From Pelagicoccus sp. SDUM812002 (GTDB taxonomy: Bacteria > Verrucomicrobiota > Verrucomicrobiia > Opitutales > Opitutaceae), in NCBI RefSeq assembly GCF_031127835.1, contig NZ_JARXHX010000008.1:186001-250000 (forward strand): a stretch of 64,000 bases of DNA, written 5' to 3'. Shown in pieces: positions 36,125 to 44,730 of the stretch. A program made the translations under genes and the position numbers. The notes below the pieces were generated by a model. The model worked only from the letters and a program-made list of their open reading frames with translations. It did no database searches and was not told the origin of the DNA. The number at the start of each line of letters is the position of its first letter. Position 1 is the first letter of the stretch.

Positions 36125-36141
36125 TTGAAACTCAGTATCAA
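36125..36141. promoter_or_regulatory. 17-bp dyad, site A upstream of porin
   Basis: TTGAAACTCAGTATCAA: symmetric around the central C at all but one position pair. The half-site consensus is AGTnTCAA. It lies 51 bases upstream of the porin ATG. Confidence 0.5.
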
Positions 36142-36161
36142 CAGATTGACAAAGGCGGCGA

Positions 36162-36178
36162 ATGAAACTGTGTCTCAA
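36162..36178. promoter_or_regulatory. 17-bp dyad, site B upstream of porin
   Basis: ATGAAACTGTGTCTCAA: the same dyad type with three mismatched pairs, 37 bases from site A start to start. Confidence 0.4.
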
Positions 36179-36196
36179 TAACGAGTCAAGGGTTTG

Positions 36197-36213
36197 TTGA
36201 GAAAAAGTCTCAA
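36197..36213. promoter_or_regulatory. 17-bp dyad, site C upstream of porin
   Basis: TTGAGAAAAAGTCTCAA: ends form perfect 6-bp arms (7 bp with flanking G/C). The right half AGTCTCAA fits the half-site consensus. It begins 35 bases after site B. Confidence 0.5.
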
Positions 36214-36521
36214 CTAGTATTGACGCGTCGGAGGGGATATTTCGCTGCGGTGACGCCCATTTTTCTGGGTCTAAAATTCGGCAAGAAGCCGAGACATCTT
36301 CGGTGGATTGCAAAGTGCAGCTCTCTGTGTGACGAAGGTGGAAAAGCGTAGGTGTTGTTGCGTGAGGCCTCGCTTTTCCGCTCGCTTGTTTGCGGAAAAT
36401 CTGATGCGTGTTGAGCTTCGTTTAAGTTAAACCATCTCTGGGTGGTTCGGGGTATTTTCCGGTTGTAGCGTCGCTGTTTGAAACTGCCTATTCTCAATAC
36501 GACGCTCAAAATATCAGATAA

Positions 36522-36956
36522 ATGGAAATATACGTAGGAAACATCTCCTTCGGGCTATCAGAAGGAGACCTGCAAGACGCGTTCGAACAATTCGGCGCGG
36601 TCTCACAACTCAAGATCATCACCGACCGCGAAACGGGTCGCTCGCGTGGTTTTGGGTTCATCACGATGGATAATGCCGATGAAGGCGCGGCAGCTATCGC
36701 CGGATTGAACGGGCAAGAGCTCGATGGACGTGAGCTTTCGGTTCGCGAAGCAACACCACGAGCGCCACGAGCGCCACGCGGCGGCGGCGGCGGCGGTGGT
36801 GGTGGCGGATTCCGCGGCGGAGATCGTCCGCGCGGCGGCGGCGGTGGATACCGTAGCGGCGGCGGTGGAGATCGTCGCGGCGGCGGTGGCGGTCACCGCG
36901 GTAATGATCGTCGTGGCGGCGGAGATCGTCGTGGCGGTTACCAAGACGGCTATTAA
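36522..36956 (+). CDS. glycine-rich RNA-binding protein (single RRM)
   Basis: RNA-binding protein of 144 residues. The RRM spans residues 1-78 with RNP2 (IYVGNIS) and RNP1 (RGFGFITM). The tail from residue ~80 is a low-complexity Gly/Arg region (RGGGGG, DRRGGG, RGGYQ). Bacterial and cyanobacterial RRM-Gly proteins of this type are often cold-induced and may act as RNA chaperones; regulation here was not read. The GGCGGC-rich DNA explains open frames on the other strand. A strong terminator follows 25 bases later. Confidence 0.92.
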   Translation: MEIYVGNISFGLSEGDLQDAFEQFGAVSQLKIITDRETGRSRGFGFITMDNADEGAAAIAGLNGQELDGRELSVREATPRAPRAPRGGGGGGGGGGFRGGDRPRGGGGGYRSGGGGDRRGGGGGHRGNDRRGGGDRRGGYQDGY

Positions 36957-36981
36957 TACTACAAACTGTATCAAGATTTTG

Positions 36982-37014
36982 GAGACCTACTCGTCAGCGA
37001 GTAGGTCTCTTTTT
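36982..37014 (+). terminator. intrinsic terminator of the RRM gene
   Basis: Perfect 12-bp stem (GAGACCTACTCG / CGAGTAGGTCTC, TCAG loop) followed by five T, 25 bases after the stop. Confidence 0.93.
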
Positions 37015-37076
37015 GTCTGCCGATCCACTATGGCGAGGTCGTAGGGTTGAAGCGCGGCGCTATGTTTGTGATAGCG

Positions 37077-38036
37077 CTACCTCGCCTTTTCGAAGCGTGC
37101 GGTCTTGCGGTAGCTGGAGGGTGTGGAGCCAAGTTGCTTTTTGAAGCTACGGCTGAAGGCGGCGAGGGATTCGTAGCCGCAGTCGAGGGCGATCTGAGTG
37201 AGTGAATCGTCGGAATGGACGAGCAGTTTCACGGCGCGGTTTAGTTTATAGTGGACGAGGTAGCTTCCCAAGCTGATGCCGGTCAGAACTTTGAAGCGTT
37301 TCCGCAGGTGGCTCTCTGAAAGGGAAAGGGCTTCCGCGATTTGGACAATGCTGATGCTGTCGGCGAGTCGATGCTCCAGGAGTGAGTTGATGCGATCCAC
37401 GATATCGTATCCAGCAGATGGGTACTTGGGAGAATCTATCAGTTCGCGCGAACGATTGAGCGAGTGGGCCCGGAGTTTGTTCAGCAGATCGGAAGCGGCG
37501 AACGTCGTCATATCGAGCGTCACCTCGTCGAGCGATTCGCGTAAGGTGTAGCGTTTTGCGATTTCGACCGCTTCGCTGCAGCGCTCGGCGCTGAGGCGTA
37601 TGGGGGTGTTGGCGAAGATGTCGAACGGCTTGGCGTTGCGAGTCTCGAACGTGAGGAATAGCCAGTTTAAGGACTCGTCCGAAAGTTCCATATAGAAGTG
37701 GAACTGGTAGGGCTTGACCAGAAAGGCATCGCCCGGACGGAGATGGAAGATGCGGCCGTCTACGTTTATGGATCCTTCAGTTTTGAAGCAGACTATGAGC
37801 ACGAAGCGGTGGTGGGGGCGACTTTCGAAATTGCGTCGCTGGAGTTCACTCTTTTGTTCTCTGAGAAAGACAACGAGGTTGTCGGCGACGCAAAGGTTAC
37901 GGGCCTTCAAACCGTGGAAGTAATCGTCCGGTGGCCGCATTTGCAATTGGACCAACTGGGCGGCGGCGATTTCGAAGGGACTCTGCATGTGATCGGAAAT
38001 ATCAAACAATCGATCATCTTTGCAAATATTTGCCAT
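37077..38036 (-). CDS. AraC-family transcriptional regulator of the amino-sugar cluster
   Basis: Regulator of 319 residues. The N-terminal ~180 residues contain a cupin-like ligand domain (INVDGRIFHLRPGDAFLVKPYQFHFY). The C-terminal AraC domain has two helix-turn-helix units: ISIVQIAEALSLSESHLRKRFKVLTG and SLTQIALDCGYESLAAFSRSFKKQLGSTPSSYR. It is divergent from the NagB/PIG-L fusion with only 66 bases between starts, so it probably controls that operon in response to an amino sugar (inference from position). ATG 38036 is used; a second in-frame ATG at 37988 would shorten it by 16 residues. Confidence 0.88.
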   Translation of the reverse strand: MANICKDDRLFDISDHMQSPFEIAAAQLVQLQMRPPDDYFHGLKARNLCVADNLVVFLREQKSELQRRNFESRPHHRFVLIVCFKTEGSINVDGRIFHLRPGDAFLVKPYQFHFYMELSDESLNWLFLTFETRNAKPFDIFANTPIRLSAERCSEAVEIAKRYTLRESLDEVTLDMTTFAASDLLNKLRAHSLNRSRELIDSPKYPSAGYDIVDRINSLLEHRLADSISIVQIAEALSLSESHLRKRFKVLTGISLGSYLVHYKLNRAVKLLVHSDDSLTQIALDCGYESLAAFSRSFKKQLGSTPSSYRKTARFEKAR

Positions 38037-38102
38037 CGATATTTGTCGTATATTGTTTGCCGACGCTTCCCTTTACCCCATCGAACTCGACTCCACAGCT
38101 TT

Positions 38103-40007
38103 ATGAGTGACCGCAGCGGACAAGAATTGTATGAACGCATTCCGGTAAAAGTTTTCGACGATGCCCAAGCGGCGGTTTGCGAAGTGGCCAAAGAAATTGC
38201 TGCCGCAATTCGCCTTCGCCAAAATGAGGATAAGCCATTCGTTCTTGGCTTGGCGACTGGGTCTACACCGGTTCCGCTCTATCGGGAGTTAATTCGAATG
38301 CATCGGGAAGAGGGGCTAAGGTTTGCGAATGTAACCACCTTCAACTTGGACGAATATTTCGGCATCGATGGGAGGCACCCTGAGAGCTACCATCGTTTCA
38401 TGCGCGAGCAGCTTTTCGATCATATCGATTTGCCGGAATCGCAGATCAACATCCCTCAAGGAGCTGTGGCTCGTGACGAAGTCTTTGAAGCATGCCAAGC
38501 CTACGAAGAGAAAATCTTGGCCTGTGGCGGGATCGATGTGCAAATCCTGGGAATCGGCCGCACAGGTCACATCGGGTTTAACGAACCAGGGTCGGGCCCC
38601 AGTTCGCGAACGCGGCTTGTCACGCTCGATCGCTTGACCAGGCAGGACGCGGCACGCGATTTCCAGGGTGAGCACAATGTGCCTCGTTATGCGGTAACCA
38701 TGGGAGTGGAGACGATCATGGACGCTCGAAAAGTGTACCTGCTCGCGTGGGGGCGTTCCAAGGCGGAAGTCGTCAAGGCGGCTGTGGAAGATGCTCCGGT
38801 AGAGAGTTTGCCAGCGAGCTTTTTGCAAGAGCATCTAAACGTGTCCTTCGTTTTGGATACAGCTTCGGCTTCGGAATTGATCCGTTACAAGTGCCCTTGG
38901 CTGGTGGGCTTTCCGGAATGGACGCCTGAGTTGGCTCGCGAGTCGGTGACGCACCTGTCTCTCAAGTTGGGCAAGCCGCTGTTAAAACTTGTAGACAAGG
39001 ATTACCAGGAGAATGGACTTTCGGAACTCGTTACGGAGAAAGGTCCTGCCTATGGGTTGAACATCCGGGTATTCAACGAGGTGCAACACACCATTACCGG
39101 CTGGCCCGGAGGCAAGCCAGATGCTGACGACACCTACCGTCCGGAGCGTGCCTTGCCTGCGAGGAAGCGGGTTCTGGTTTTAAGCCCGGAGCCGCAGGAT
39201 GACGTCTTGTCGATGGCAGCAACGCTTAGTCGACTGGTCGCTCACGGGCATGAAGTCACGGTGGCCTATCTCACCTCCGGAAACCTCGGCGTGCCGGACG
39301 AGGAAGCGAATTGGGCAGCGGATCTGATGCAGGAAGCAGGCGGAGCTAGTATCGCTTCCGAGGTCCTGGACGAGCTTGATGCTAAAGGAGCATTTTCTGA
39401 AGACTCCGAGAAATTGAGACGCTTCAAATCCTATATACGCAGAAATGAAGCGAGGGCTTCATTGGAGATGTGCAGTTTACCGAAGGGTTGTATTCGGTTT
39501 TTGGATTTACCGTTCTATGAAAACGGCCGGTATCGCCGATTCGAGACGGGGGAATCTGATGTGGCTGCCACGCGAACCTTGTTGCAGGAAATTCGTCCGC
39601 ACCAAGTATTCGTCACGGGCGAAGCCGCGGATCCTAGCTCCGTACAGGCAAAATGCTTTTCCGTATTCGAGGACGCGATACGAGGATTGTCGGTCGAACC
39701 GTGGATCGATGATTGTTATGTTTGGCTGTACCGCAGCGATGGGCGCGAGTGGGAGATCCATCAAGTTGAAATGTCTGTGCCTTGTAGCCCCGACGAAGTG
39801 AAAGCCAAGGCGCAGGCGATCTACCAGCATCGATCCCAACGCAGCCAACTGCCCGTCATGAACCCCGAGCAGAGTGAAGCTTGGGAACAGGCGATCGAAT
39901 GCAATCGTGAAACCGCTGCCTTATACGATCGGCTTGGCCTGGCAGAGTACGAGGCGATCGAGTGTTTTGTGCGTTGGAAGATGCCATCGAAGGGGATCGA
40001 GAAATAG
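38103..40007 (+). CDS. nagB: glucosamine-6-phosphate deaminase fused to a PIG-L-like domain
   Basis: Two-domain protein of 634 residues. The N-terminal ~260 residues are NagB: the substrate loop GLATGSTPVPLYREL, the catalytic aspartate in TFNLDEYFG and the active-site segment GIGRTGHIGFNEPGS. This converts glucosamine-6-P to fructose-6-P plus ammonia. A C-terminal ~240-residue domain (from RKRVLVLSPEPQDDVLSMAAT) resembles LmbE/PIG-L deacetylases, but the metal motif HPDD reads EPQDD, so it has lost its histidine and may be non-catalytic. ATG 38103 was chosen because the frame also extends 135 codons upstream through the divergent promoter and AraC gene. The next gene starts one base after the stop. 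Confidence 0.88.
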   Translation: MSDRSGQELYERIPVKVFDDAQAAVCEVAKEIAAAIRLRQNEDKPFVLGLATGSTPVPLYRELIRMHREEGLRFANVTTFNLDEYFGIDGRHPESYHRFMREQLFDHIDLPESQINIPQGAVARDEVFEACQAYEEKILACGGIDVQILGIGRTGHIGFNEPGSGPSSRTRLVTLDRLTRQDAARDFQGEHNVPRYAVTMGVETIMDARKVYLLAWGRSKAEVVKAAVEDAPVESLPASFLQEHLNVSFVLDTASASELIRYKCPWLVGFPEWTPELARESVTHLSLKLGKPLLKLVDKDYQENGLSELVTEKGPAYGLNIRVFNEVQHTITGWPGGKPDADDTYRPERALPARKRVLVLSPEPQDDVLSMAATLSRLVAHGHEVTVAYLTSGNLGVPDEEANWAADLMQEAGGASIASEVLDELDAKGAFSEDSEKLRRFKSYIRRNEARASLEMCSLPKGCIRFLDLPFYENGRYRRFETGESDVAATRTLLQEIRPHQVFVTGEAADPSSVQAKCFSVFEDAIRGLSVEPWIDDCYVWLYRSDGREWEIHQVEMSVPCSPDEVKAKAQAIYQHRSQRSQLPVMNPEQSEAWEQAIECNRETAALYDRLGLAEYEAIECFVRWKMPSKGIEK

Positions 40008-40008
40008 T

Positions 40009-40851
40009 ATGGACAAGCATTACATACCGGATGGCGTTAGTCTGCAGGTTGCTCAAGCACGGGTGACGCATATGGGCATCGGTGCTCACCAAGATGATTT
40101 GGAGATCTTTGCGTACCACGGGATCGCAGCTTGCTATCGATCGGCCTCGAACTGGTTTGCGGGAGTAACGGTGACAGATGGCGGAGGCAGTGCCCGCGTA
40201 GGAGCGTATCGAGATTTCACGGACGAGCAGATGAAAGAGGTTCGCTACCGTGAGCAGAACCGTGCGGCCAATATGGGAGGTTATTCGATTCAGTCCCAGT
40301 TAGGTGTGCCCAGCCGTATCGTGAAGGATGCGGATGCGTCGGTGGAAGTTGAAGTCGAGCTTTTCACGCTGCTAGATGCGTGCCGTCCCCATACGCTTTA
40401 CCTGCACAATCCGGCGGACAAGCACGATACGCATATCGCTGTATTGGCACGGTGTTTGGAGGCTCTCAGGAGCATGCCGCTTGAGCATCGGCCGGAGCGG
40501 ATTTACGGTTGCGAAGTTTGGCGAGACTTGGATTGGATGGATGACGCTTACAAGATTGCCTTGCCAGCTGACGAATATCCAATCCTCGCCCGCGACCTTG
40601 TTGCGGTCTTCGAGTCACAAGTTGTGGGAGGTAAGGACTATGTGAACGCGACCTTAGGCCGCCGCCACGCCAATGCGACCTTCTACCAATCCCACGAGGT
40701 GGATGAGGTAAGTGGGTACACCTTTGCCATGGATCTCGGTCCATTAGTGTCGAATGAATCTCTAAGTGTGCAGGACTTTGTGGAAGGCCACTTGGATCGC
40801 TTTAAATCGGATGTTCTAAATCGTATCCAAAAAATGGTAGGAAAATTATGA
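40009..40851 (+). CDS. PIG-L family deacetylase
   Basis: LmbE/PIG-L type zinc N-deacetylase of 280 residues. The metal motif reads GAHQDDLEIFAYHG (the usual pattern is PHPDDxE), with a second histidine motif in NPADKHDTHIAV. Its metal ligands look intact, in contrast to the degenerate domain in the preceding gene. The family removes N-acetyl groups from GlcNAc derivatives. Start ATG is one base after the preceding stop, and its end overlaps the GH20 start by ATGA. Deacetylating GlcNAc or GlcNAc-6-P before NagB is a plausible role, since no NagA is seen nearby. Confidence 0.85.
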   Translation: MDKHYIPDGVSLQVAQARVTHMGIGAHQDDLEIFAYHGIAACYRSASNWFAGVTVTDGGGSARVGAYRDFTDEQMKEVRYREQNRAANMGGYSIQSQLGVPSRIVKDADASVEVEVELFTLLDACRPHTLYLHNPADKHDTHIAVLARCLEALRSMPLEHRPERIYGCEVWRDLDWMDDAYKIALPADEYPILARDLVAVFESQVVGGKDYVNATLGRRHANATFYQSHEVDEVSGYTFAMDLGPLVSNESLSVQDFVEGHLDRFKSDVLNRIQKMVGKL

Positions 40852-42863
40852 AGGGTAAGCGTCTCTTAAAAACGGTAGCGGTAGCATTGGTCATGGGAGT
40901 AAGTTATATCAGTTTAGGGAGCGTATTGGAGAGCGAGCCCGCTTTTTCAAATTTGATTCCTGTGCCGCGCGAGGTGCTCGTGGGAGAAGGTCGCTTTCGC
41001 ATCGATGATACGTTTACAGTGAAAGTTAGCGGAGAGCCCGATGAGCGCATGTACCCGGCTGCGAGCCGATTTCTTCGTCGGCTTGATCAGCGGACCGGGC
41101 TCTTCCTTCCGCAAGACTACGTGGAAAAAGGCGAAAACCTGTCTGAAGTAGGGCTTGAAATCGTAGTCGAGCGTCCTGGGCAAGTTAACTTGGGAGAGGA
41201 GGAGTCCTATCACTTGTCGGTGACGGCTGCGGGTGTTCGCATCGAAGCGGAGACAGACCTGGGAGCCATGCACGGTCTAGAGACTCTGTTGCAGCTCTTG
41301 TCAGCGGACGACCGAGGCTACTACTTTCCTGTATCCAGCATCTCGGACATGCCACGTTTTCCGTGGCGAGGGCTTATGATCGACTCCGCTCGTCATTTCA
41401 TGCCTCTCGATGTCATCAAGCGAAATTTGGACGGAATGGCTGCAGTGAAGATGAACGTTCTGCACTGGCACCTGACTGAAGACCAAGGGTTTCGTGTTGA
41501 GGTCAAGAGCTACCCGAAGTTGCACGAGATGGGCTCGGATGGGATGTTCTACACTCAGGATCAATTGAAGGAGATTGTGGCGTATGCATCTGATAGAGGG
41601 ATTCGGGTGTATCCAGAATTTGACGTCCCTGGTCACGCGACCGCTTGGCTGGTGGGCCACCCCGAGATGGCGAGCTTACCCGGACCTTACGAGATCGAGA
41701 GAGGTTGGGGCATTTTTGATCCGACATTGGATCCGACAAAGGACGTCGTCTACGAAATCCTTGAGGCAGTCTTTACTGAGATGGCCGCTATATTTCCCGA
41801 CGAGTATTTCCATATCGGTGGCGATGAAAATGAGGGGCATCATTGGGACAAGGCTGATCATATTCAGGCCTTCATGAAGGAACGAGGAATTGCGGACAAT
41901 CACCAGCTGCAGAGTTATTTCAACAAGCGCCTGATTCCCATCCTTGATGAACTTGGAAAGAAAATGGTCGGTTGGGACGAGATCCTGCAGCCGGACATGC
42001 CGACCAATATCATGATCCATTCTTGGAGAGGTCAGGACTCGATGGTTGCGGCCGCTAAAGCTGGCTATTCAAGCATTTTGTCCAACGGTTACTATATCGA
42101 TCTAATGCAACCCGCGAGTGACCATTACCTTGTGGACCCACTGCCAGCGGATATCGATTTAAACGAAGACCAGCGTTCGCGGGTGTACGGTGGAGAAGCG
42201 ACCATGTGGAGCGAGCACGTGACAGTCGAAACGATAGACTCCAGGATTTGGCCGCGTACGGCGGCGATCGCGGAACGTCTCTGGTCTGATCAATCTGTAG
42301 ACGATGTAGAGGATATGTACCGTAGATTGGATACGATCGCTTTGCAGCTTGAGGAGCTGGGGTTAACGCACCTGAAGAACCGGGCGATGATGATGCGCCG
42401 TTTGGCAGGAGGGTACGAGACGGAGCCTCTCCGCGTATTGGCGGATGTAGTGGAACCGCTTAAAATCTACCGTCGTAACTCAGATCTCAGCTATCGCTCC
42501 TATTCGCCGTACACCCTTCTTCCTGATGTTGCAGTAGCGGATGCGAAGGATGCTCGGCGGTTTGGTGCTTTAGTCGATCAGTATCTGGAAATGGGAGGCG
42601 CGGAGGACAAGGCTGCTATTCGAGCTCAACTTGAAGAGTGGTCTGAAAACCATACGGCACTTTCGCAGCTTGCCGCTCGGTCACCGGCTTTACGGGAAGC
42701 ATTGCCATTGTCAGAAGCTCTGCGAGATTTGGCGGAGTTGGCATTATCTTCCTTGGATGGCGAAGCGACTGAGTCTGCGGCGATTTTGGAACGGGCTCGA
42801 GAGCCGGTGGCCAAGGTTGAGCTGCAGGTAGTGGACGCTGTTGAGCGGTTGTTGGCTAAATGA
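40848..42863 (+). CDS. beta-N-acetylhexosaminidase, GH20
   Basis: Exported hydrolase of 671 residues with a signal segment (LLKTVAVALVMGVSYISLG). A GH20b-like domain (residues ~35-165) precedes the catalytic barrel, which starts FPWRGLMIDSARHFMPL and contains NVLHWHLTEDQGFR. The catalytic Asp-Glu pair is in HIGGDENEGHHWD. About 170 C-terminal residues are helical. It releases terminal GlcNAc or GalNAc from chitin oligomers or glycans. Coupled by ATGA overlap to the deacetylase, it fits a periplasmic chitobiose-degrading step. Confidence 0.93.
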   Translation: MKGKRLLKTVAVALVMGVSYISLGSVLESEPAFSNLIPVPREVLVGEGRFRIDDTFTVKVSGEPDERMYPAASRFLRRLDQRTGLFLPQDYVEKGENLSEVGLEIVVERPGQVNLGEEESYHLSVTAAGVRIEAETDLGAMHGLETLLQLLSADDRGYYFPVSSISDMPRFPWRGLMIDSARHFMPLDVIKRNLDGMAAVKMNVLHWHLTEDQGFRVEVKSYPKLHEMGSDGMFYTQDQLKEIVAYASDRGIRVYPEFDVPGHATAWLVGHPEMASLPGPYEIERGWGIFDPTLDPTKDVVYEILEAVFTEMAAIFPDEYFHIGGDENEGHHWDKADHIQAFMKERGIADNHQLQSYFNKRLIPILDELGKKMVGWDEILQPDMPTNIMIHSWRGQDSMVAAAKAGYSSILSNGYYIDLMQPASDHYLVDPLPADIDLNEDQRSRVYGGEATMWSEHVTVETIDSRIWPRTAAIAERLWSDQSVDDVEDMYRRLDTIALQLEELGLTHLKNRAMMMRRLAGGYETEPLRVLADVVEPLKIYRRNSDLSYRSYSPYTLLPDVAVADAKDARRFGALVDQYLEMGGAEDKAAIRAQLEEWSENHTALSQLAARSPALREALPLSEALRDLAELALSSLDGEATESAAILERAREPVAKVELQVVDAVERLLAK

Positions 42864-42882
42864 GTTTCTGATTCTGCAAAGC

Positions 42883-42902
42883 GGACGACGTAGGAGTCGT
42901 CC
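42883..42902 (+). terminator. intercistronic hairpin after GH20
   Basis: Perfect 7-bp stem GGACGAC / GTCGTCC with a 6-base loop and a pyrimidine-rich tail (CTCCTTCTTACTCC). The tail lacks a pure T run, so it may limit rather than stop read-through into the symporter gene. Confidence 0.4.
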
Positions 42903-42942
42903 CTCCTTCTTACTCCTCTAATCTAATATTCCCCGAAAACTT

Positions 42943-44724
42943 ATGTCCTTATCCTCTCTCGATTGGATCATTATTGCCGTATTCTTTGTGGTTTCGCTCA
43001 TTGTAGGTTTATTGGTTTCGAGGCGCGCAGGTACTTCTTCTTCGGAGTTCTTTCTCTCGGGTCGGAGTATGCCTTGGTGGCTGTTAGGCGTCTCGATGGT
43101 GGCGACCACTTTCGCGATCGACACGCCGAACTTGGTAACAGGCATCGTGCGCCAGAATGGAGTCGCGGGGAATTGGGTTTGGTGGGCTTTCCTGCTGACG
43201 GGGATGCTGACGGTTTTCGTTTACGCCCGCCTGTGGCGTCGGTCCAAAGTTTCAACTGATCTAGAGTTTTACGAACTGCGCTACAGCGGCAAGTCGGCCG
43301 CGTTTCTGCGCGGGTTTCGAGCGATCTATCTTGGCGTCTTCTTCAATGTGATGATAATGGCCAACGTGTGTTTGGCCGCTATCAAGCTAGGGGGAGTTGT
43401 CTTGGGTCTGTCGCCAGTTGAGACGTTGTTGATCGCTTCGGCGATCACTGTTGTCTACAGTTCTCTCGGAGGTCTGAGAGGTGTCTTGATCACTGATTTT
43501 ATCCAATTCGGAATCGCTATGATAGGGTCGATCTGGGCTACCTCGCTGATCGTGGGCATGCCGGAAGTGGGAGGGCTGGATGGGTTGCTGACGCATCCGA
43601 ACGTCGTGGGTAAGCTGAACTTGCTCCCGGACTTCTCCAACTCGACGATGGTTGTATCAGTATTTATCGTACCGCTTGCGGTACAATGGTGGAGTGTGTG
43701 GTATCCGGGAGCGGAGCCGGGTGGTGGTGGATACATCGCTCAGCGAATGCTTTCCGCCAAGAACGAGCGGCACGCGATTGGAGCGACTTTTTTCTTCAAC
43801 TTAGCTCACTACGGACTGCGTCCGTGGCCTTGGATATTAATGGGCCTCGCATCCTTAATCGTGTATCCAAACCTCGAATCTCTACAGGCTGCTTTTCCGG
43901 CGTTGGACCAAAACTTTATCCAGGACGATTTGGCATATCCCGCTATGCTCGCCTTTTTGCCGGCAGGGATATTGGGATTAGTGGTCGCGTCACTGGTCGC
44001 TGCTTTCATGTCGACGATCTCGACCCATTTGAACTGGGGTTCGTCCTACGTGGTGAACGACGTCTATAAACGTTTTATTAAACCCGAGGCGAGCGAGAGG
44101 GAGTTGGTCAACGTTGGCCGGATTTCTACGGTGGTCCTGATGGTGCTCGCGGGGACGGTGGCTCTTTTCCTCGAGAGTGCCATGCAGAGCTTCAATATTC
44201 TCTTGTCGATCGGTGCGGGTACGGGGTTGATCTTTATTTTGCGCTGGTTCTGGTGGCGGGTGAATGCGGCGACCGAGATCTCGGGTATGATCGTTTCCTT
44301 CGTCGTGGCCCTGTTTTTCGAGTTTGGCTATGAGCGTTTCGGATTCGAGCCGATTGCGGGGCACGTGCAGTTAATTGCCAGCGTTGCCGTGACGACCGTA
44401 CTATGGCTAGCCGTGACCTTCCTGACCCCACCAAGCTCGCCCGAGGTGCTGGAGAAGTTTTATTTGGCAATCCGTCCGGTAGGACCCGGTTGGGAGGAAG
44501 TGCGACGCTCCCTGACTTCGAAAGATATTCCCTTCCCCGAGCCGGTGGCAGGAGAAAGTATAACGCGAGGGATTGCCAGTTTCGTAGTAGGGAGCTTCTC
44601 CGTCTATTTCTTTTTGTTCGGGGTCGGTTATGTTATCTATGGAAATCTAGCGATAGGGGGAGGCCTGTTAGTCCTGTCTGCCGGCGGTATAATCTACCTT
44701 CTTAATCGAGTAATTAGGAACTGA
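42943..44724 (+). CDS. sodium:solute symporter family transporter
   Basis: SSS-family membrane protein of 593 residues with about 13-15 hydrophobic segments. The N-terminus is typical (WIIIAVFFVVSLIVGLLVSRR, SSSEFFLSGRSMPWWLLG), followed by the sodium-site region GVSMVATTFAIDTPN. The later motif AAFMSTISTHLNWGSSYVVNDVYKRF matches SSS proteins. It sits between GH20 and the NagX-like gene, so GlcNAc or a chitin oligomer is the likely sodium-driven cargo (inference from context). Confidence 0.9.
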   Translation: MSLSSLDWIIIAVFFVVSLIVGLLVSRRAGTSSSEFFLSGRSMPWWLLGVSMVATTFAIDTPNLVTGIVRQNGVAGNWVWWAFLLTGMLTVFVYARLWRRSKVSTDLEFYELRYSGKSAAFLRGFRAIYLGVFFNVMIMANVCLAAIKLGGVVLGLSPVETLLIASAITVVYSSLGGLRGVLITDFIQFGIAMIGSIWATSLIVGMPEVGGLDGLLTHPNVVGKLNLLPDFSNSTMVVSVFIVPLAVQWWSVWYPGAEPGGGGYIAQRMLSAKNERHAIGATFFFNLAHYGLRPWPWILMGLASLIVYPNLESLQAAFPALDQNFIQDDLAYPAMLAFLPAGILGLVVASLVAAFMSTISTHLNWGSSYVVNDVYKRFIKPEASERELVNVGRISTVVLMVLAGTVALFLESAMQSFNILLSIGAGTGLIFILRWFWWRVNAATEISGMIVSFVVALFFEFGYERFGFEPIAGHVQLIASVAVTTVLWLAVTFLTPPSSPEVLEKFYLAIRPVGPGWEEVRRSLTSKDIPFPEPVAGESITRGIASFVVGSFSVYFFLFGVGYVIYGNLAIGGGLLVLSAGGIIYLLNRVIRN

Positions 44725-44730
44725 ATACGA

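Larger units (their letters stand above)
36075..36521. other. intergenic region between porin and RRM gene
   Basis: Divergent promoter region of about 450 bases. The left part holds three related 17-bp dyads. A small inverted repeat AACCA/TGGTT lies near 36430. No coding signal was found. Confidence 0.5.

Noticed and set aside
36780-36945. GGCGGC-rich short repeats resembling a direct-repeat array
   Set aside because: They are the coding repeats of the Gly/Arg tail, with no uniform repeat-spacer pattern of a CRISPR.
36600-36974. 123-codon minus-strand frame rich in Ala/Thr/Ile over the RRM gene
   Set aside because: It is the antisense of GGC/CGT-rich glycine-arginine codons.
37698-38102. 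135-codon upstream extension of the NagB frame
   Set aside because: It runs antisense through the AraC gene and its promoter; family similarity begins only after the ATG at 38103.
39874-40008. Upstream extension of the PIG-L deacetylase frame into the NagB fusion
   Set aside because: ATG 40009 is one base after the preceding stop and begins just ahead of the recognisable domain.
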